Assembly (NCBI GenBank): GCA_963693285.1
Contig: OY848919.1
Span: 12,981,639 to 13,045,638, forward strand
DNA from: Xestospongia muta
Taxonomy: Eukaryota; Porifera; Demospongiae; Haplosclerida; Petrosiidae
DNA length: 64,000 nt
Direction: 5' to 3'
Shown here piece by piece: positions 59,341 through 64,000 of this stretch (within the stretch, counting starts at the first letter, position 1; each line of letters begins with the position of its first letter). The translations under genes were made by a program, and so were the position numbers. The notes under the pieces are model-generated. The model searched no databases. It was given only the letters and a program-made list of their open reading frames with translations, and was not told the origin of the DNA.

Positions 59341-59553
59341 CATCTATCCATCCATTAATCCATTTATGTATCCATTAATCCATCTATCCATCCATTAATC
59401 CATCTATCCATCCATTAATCCATTCATGTATCCATTAATCCATCTATCCATCCATTAATCCATTCATGTATCCATTAATCCATCTATCCATCCATTAATC
59501 CATTCATGTATCCATTAATCTATCTATTCATCCATTAATCTATTTATGTATCC
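59341..59553. repeat. ATCC-type minisatellite, copy 2
   Basis: Expanded version of 38290-38443 in the same intron. Confidence 0.9.
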
Positions 59554-60094
59554 ATACTTACTTTAACTTGTTCCTGTAACCGTCCGCTAACAAATCTTTT
59601 AGAAGGTGTGATAATAGACAATTGTTTAACAGGATTATTGTCACTTTTGTTGAGAACTATAACATAATATATTAAAGGATTAATTTATTACATTAATTAA
59701 AGGGGCTAACTCATTACTTTGATCAATAGTAAACTCTTTACGACTCAAGATATGATGTAATAAGTTCTTTAATTCAAATGGTCCCAAATCTAATAACCTA
59801 TCAACAGTATCTTCATCTAATAAAGATATAATGAGCTATGAATTATTCATAAGTATTCTCACTTGTACAATGTAGAGATCTTGATAGTTCGGTTGCCATG
59901 ACATTCTGTATGAGGGCTATTCATGACATTCTGTATCAGGTCAATAAGTGGGAGGGGTCTAAGTAAAGGGTGTGGTTAATTACCACCACTACCATGGTAA
60001 CATACTGTGTTATATGGACTTCTTTATTAGATTGTCCAATAGATATAGTTTTCTGACGAACTAGTAAATCAGTCACTACCTGTCATAGAAAAAC

Positions 60095-63000
60095 AAGTAG
60101 CAATGTCATTTCATCTTGTAATAGTTCAGTCTCTTCTTGTTTCTCTACTAACACTTTATCAGTAGCTATAGAACATAACCATATATGGTATGTACTACTA
60201 CAAATATTATAGCTCACCTTGCTTCTGTCTGGTTAACCATTCAATCTCTAATGTCTTTGTCTTACTCATTCTATCAGTTTCTCTGTTTACATTAGGTACA
60301 TAGTTATATTTCAATTAATGTATATGTACCTGATAAACTGTCAGTTTATGATTGATCTTGTGAAAATTGAACTTCTTGTTTAGGTATGACTACCTCCTAT
60401 ATATCAACACATTATATAATAGCTATATTGTATATATCACTTACCTTATCTCTTGTACTTTCATCTATAATAGTGTAATAACCAATTGTGAATTTCATTA
60501 ATGCAATTCCCCTCAGTAGATAAAGACTCTTCTCAGCTTCCATCAGTAGAACATCCATTATATGTCGTGGAGCATAACAGGTTATTGTGATGGAGTTACT
60601 TTTCTTAATCACTCTAACTTGAACTCTTTTGGCACTATCATTGAAGACCATTACTAATAGATTTCTGATTTGATCAAGAGAGCATTCATCAGAGTCCCAC
60701 TTAAGAACAAATTCAATAGTCTCACATTTGAGAAGAGAAGATGGACCCATTGTAAAGTTCTCATTTACACACACACTTAGTTTGACCTCTTCACAGAACT
60801 TATCTACTATTGACTTGTAGTCTGAGATATGAGGTTTTGCTGTTTTAATGTTATAATATTCAACAATAACCTCAAAGGAGTAGATATCAATAATGGTGCA
60901 TTTCTTTTCCACTATATCCATGACGTTGTCAAATGATCCAGCTATATCTAGTTGAGGTTCTAGCTCTTTGAATTCTCTTTGAAGATATATTTTGAGTAAT
61001 CTTAGTGAAGGAATACTCTTAGCAATGAGAGGTATAATAGTATCAATAAGATCTCTAAATGCCACTTTCATCTGAACAAAACTGTACTGATAAGTATCAA
61101 GTACTGTTATATCACCTAATATTATAATATTGGTATATTATATGTAAATAATGAAAAGACTAACTTTGAGTAGTAGTTGTTGTAGTATATAGTGTGGGAG
61201 TAGTAAGAACATCCATAGCAATAACTATAAATAGTAACAATGAATTAATACATATATATACATATAGTACACAGTATTACTTGATTGGTTTGGAGGTGAT
61301 TGAGGAAACATTGAGTCTATAGAAATTCTATAATTTAAACAGACTATATATTATAAACACTTACCATATTCTTCAAGTATATCATTTGCTACACGTACTG
61401 TCTCTTTTGATTGTAATAAGACAGTACTAAATACTCTCAATTGGTTAGGATCATCAGATACAGTACTAGATAGTGCTTTCAATGGACCATCAGTTAGAGA
61501 GCCTCCTGAACGTTGGACTTCATTAAATGTCTCCTTAGAGATCACTCCCTCTGTAAATAACGTCTGAACTACCTCCCCTGGAAGAGTGAGCTTTGAGAAT
61601 ACTTTAGAGTATTGTTGTAGTATCTGAGCGATAACCTCTTTTTGGACTGTTTTGTGAAGAAAAGACAAACAAGAACAATATCATATTTGAACAAAATCAT
61701 TTATAATTGTTTAGAAGATACTGACTTTACAATAAAACAATGACTAGAGCTACAAGGTCAGATTATTAAATGTCTGAAACTATACAATACTAGAAATATA
61801 GACAGAGAAGCAAGCTAGCAAGAAGCTTTGAGAATGATCAATTATACCCATAGTTGTAACACTTGTGGTTAGTGTTAATAAAATTCATTGGTTGCTTATA
61901 TGTGTCAATAGATAAAGGATGTGGTTTAATTTCATTGATGTTTTCATCGTTGCATACAATATAATAAAACAAAGTGAACGGACACACAAATATATACATA
62001 TATATGTGTGTGTGAGCAGATTTAGGAAAAAAGACCACTTCTGTTAAAACACCTCAAAAATATGCAGTTGTTATGTACACAACCATACATTTTCAATGAA
62101 TACATACTAAACTATATCTCAGTTTAAAAACAATAGATAACTGAAATGTAAAATTTAGTAAGCTTTTTATTTTAAAAAATGCTTACGTACAGTCAAGTGT
62201 TTATAATGGTTTGATAGAAGTGGTTCCTTTTCGCAAATCAGGTCACATATAGTTAACATGTCCTGAAAACAATTATAGGAGTACCTGGCACCATATTTCA
62301 AACATCTTTAAAATTTTATAATAATTTTTGTAATGCTGTTCAATACATCTAGTTTAGTAGTATCTAACTTCAGGAGTATACCAAATTTGTACCATTTAGT
62401 ATTAATATTGACATGTTCTCATAACTTATGAGGGAGGGTTTTCCATTTTAAAAACCATTAGTAACATACTTAAGTGAATACGTTTGAAAAAAAAATTTAA
62501 TGTACACAAAAATGAGTGAATAACATATTTTGAGTTATAAGCAACTAACCTTTGTTTTTACCTAGATCTTCTGGTAACTCAACACTCACTCCCATTTCCT
62601 GAAACTTTTGTTGAACAGCTGAAGACTTGAGATATTCAAGAACATCAGAGAGAACTGAAGGAAACACAGCATAAGTTATAATGATACACTTCTGTTTTAA
62701 TTCTTTAAGTAATAACGATTCGTAACAAGAAAATCCCCAAAGAAAGCAACTGACGAAATCAAAAAGATTTTTATCCTGCCAGAGGCTAAGGTGAAATACA
62801 ATTGTTGGTAATCCAATGGGAGCTGTTGGTCTGAGATGAGGATTTTGATCAAATACAGACATAATATCTCTGAATGTAGCTGTACTAATGAGCTTAACAT
62901 ACAATTTCTCATACTTCTCAAACTGACTAGCAATGCTTTTGTCTTTAGTTAATTTACTAATCTCCTTTAATAGGACATAATTAAGATAGCTAATAAAATA

Positions 63001-63873
63001 GTGCTTTAGCAAAAAATCATTGAAGAGACTAGCCATATCTTGAATTACATGAAGTTTTTGTCGATATTCTGCCATTTTTTGCTCCTCTTTATTACGAATG
63101 CTATGTAATTTTTGACTGACAAACTCTTTCACATCATTCAGATCAATGTTGTTAATTATAAGAACGTTTTTGACATCTATCACTAACAAATCAAATGAAC
63201 TCCGTAATTTTTCAACTGTTGGTTTTAAATCATGTGCATTATCAACCTCCACAAGTACATCATTTAGTAGTTCTGTAAAACACACGTACATTATATTAAC
63301 ATCATAATAAGTTACATACTGTTATAAGGTTGCCACTGATCATCAGAAGTATTCTCTTGTGTAGGGTGTGGTTCAATGGAAGGTGCTCCTTCTTGTAGAG
63401 AATGACAAGGAACTAACATTAGTTATAATATTATGTACATTGTTATATTACAATCATTTACCAGTTAAATTTGTTAATTCTTCTTCAATTTCTTTCCCAG
63501 TATCTCCCACTGGTCCACCAATCTCCAGAAGAATATCAATAAAACATGCATATTGTTGTTGTATCTCTAAAATACTCCTACAAGACTCAAAACCAGTTTT
63601 GAACTATTTGAATATACTAAGAAACTCCATATTTTGTGAGGATATAAGCTGCTTTGAATATACTTTGCTAACAAAAGACACCATGTTTTCCTCTAGTACA
63701 GAACGAATTCTGTCATAGTATGAGATGAAAACATCAACAACAGCTCGTCTGTAGCTTGTAACATCCTCAGTTTCAACATTAGAATAATCAACTCTACGCC
63801 TTTTAGTAGGTATTTCATTCATAGCAGTCTCGTTACTCTCGTCCCTAGGCCTTTTAGTAGGTATTTCATCCAT
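60095..63873 (-). pseudogene. G9: decayed N-X-(DD)-CARD-Y-coil gene
   Basis: Exons 63462-63873 (leader repeats plus N), 63320-63391, 62562-63272 (X), 61365-61646 (CARD-like), 61281-61316, 61165-61224, 60445-61115 (Y), then reduced coil exons to about 60095. Lesions: CAG to TAG at 63604 in the N exon; the death-domain exon decayed (62281-62480); the exon after Y (60369-60405) is a fusion of two and contains TAA. X, CARD and Y themselves remain open. The 3' end is replaced by the kinase fragment. The ATG chosen is 63873; a longer frame starts only at TTG. Confidence 0.75.
62281..62480 (-). pseudogene. Decayed death-domain exon of G9
   Basis: Still shows TKWYKFGILLKLD-like coding but with stops, and both ends are lost. 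The rest of the intron 61647-62561 is AT-rich without other signals. Confidence 0.7.
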
Positions 63874-63950
63874 GGCAGTCTCGTTACTATCGTCACAAGG
63901 TCTACTACGCCCCTTACAGAAATGAGTAGGCAAGGATGAGACTATAAGAC

Positions 63951-64000
63951 AATCTGCGCATACTCAATAACCTAATTAGGGTGGAGCTCATTTGCAGTTT
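63951..64000. promoter_or_regulatory. Promoter module copy 9 (G9), cut by the window end
   Basis: ATCTGCGCATACTCAATAACC and AATTAGGGTGGAGCTCATTTGCAG. The palindrome is altered (CATAC). A gene P exon 1 may follow beyond the window. Confidence 0.6.

Larger units (their letters stand above)
58360..60079 (-). pseudogene. Phosphorylase kinase regulatory subunit fragment, copy 2 (deleted)
   Basis: Exons recognisable: 60006-60079, 59718-59816, 59562-59656, 59097-59285, 58839-59042 and 58360-58551. Between about 59865 and 59965 the exon coding EILVFLAMF and the preceding intron are deleted, and a TGACATTCTGTAT word is duplicated at the joint; the fused exon ends in the wrong phase. All exons upstream of 60079 are missing: from about 60095 the sequence is a coiled-coil exon of the scaffold family. 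Confidence 0.85.

Noticed and set aside
63604..63933. Start of G9 at 63933
   Set aside because: The codon there is TTG; the first in-frame ATG is 63873.

Overview
The window is AT-rich nuclear DNA of an early-branching animal. Exons are small, introns are short (often 40-90 bases, GT-AG), and death domains, ZU5-UPA modules, a ROC-COR-like GTPase and leucine-rich repeats are packed together. The overall style fits a demosponge of the Amphimedon type. That is an inference from gene content and density; no organism-specific marker was read.

Layout. Almost all large genes are on the minus strand, head to tail: G1 (1-2519, runs off the left edge), G2 (3761-9798), G3 (10338-10800), G4 (13029-22157), a DD/basic-tail unit plus a ROC-COR gene (22574-28462), G6 (29266-35168), G7 (37305-41085), G8 (41878-56209) and G9 (about 60095-63873). 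I rebuilt exons by hand from splice signals and reading phase. G2, G3, G4 and G6 come out as whole multiples of three with no internal stop: about 1374, 129, 1369 and 1182 residues. G1 is open as far as it is seen. The ROC-COR gene and G8 each carry one single-base frameshift. The 5' part of G7 and all of G9 are damaged. Each unit starts at a copy of a conserved module containing TGCGCATGC and GGGTGGAGCT, and nine such modules were found.

The minus-strand proteins draw on one shared set of exon modules: an all-alpha N-terminal domain (called N), two related alpha/beta domains with no name known to me (called X and Y), death domains (DD), a CARD-like domain, coiled coils, ZU5-UPA, LRR, ROC-COR and a basic serine-rich tail. 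Nearly every module is an exon or exon block with phase-1 introns at both ends, so modules can be reordered without loss of frame. The genes look like a rapidly reshuffled set of immune or apoptosis-type scaffold proteins. Function is inferred from domains only.

On the plus strand the same modules start a second gene (gene P, 402 residues, unknown). It is intact twice (35274-37101 and 56329-58159) and present as four truncated copies (9903, 10900, 28570 and an exon-5 scrap at 2620). The intact copies end tail to tail with the 3' part of a phosphorylase kinase regulatory subunit gene (37305-39999), whose second copy (58360-60079) is broken. In G7 the kinase exons join an X-domain exon in matching phase.

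Mobile DNA sits mainly in introns: a hAT-type element with a perfect 8-base target duplication, four TA-flanked MITEs whose ends read CTGTA or a close variant, a 1.15 kb element with inner tandem repeats, and two copies of a dead MULE transposase that were duplicated together with the host genes.
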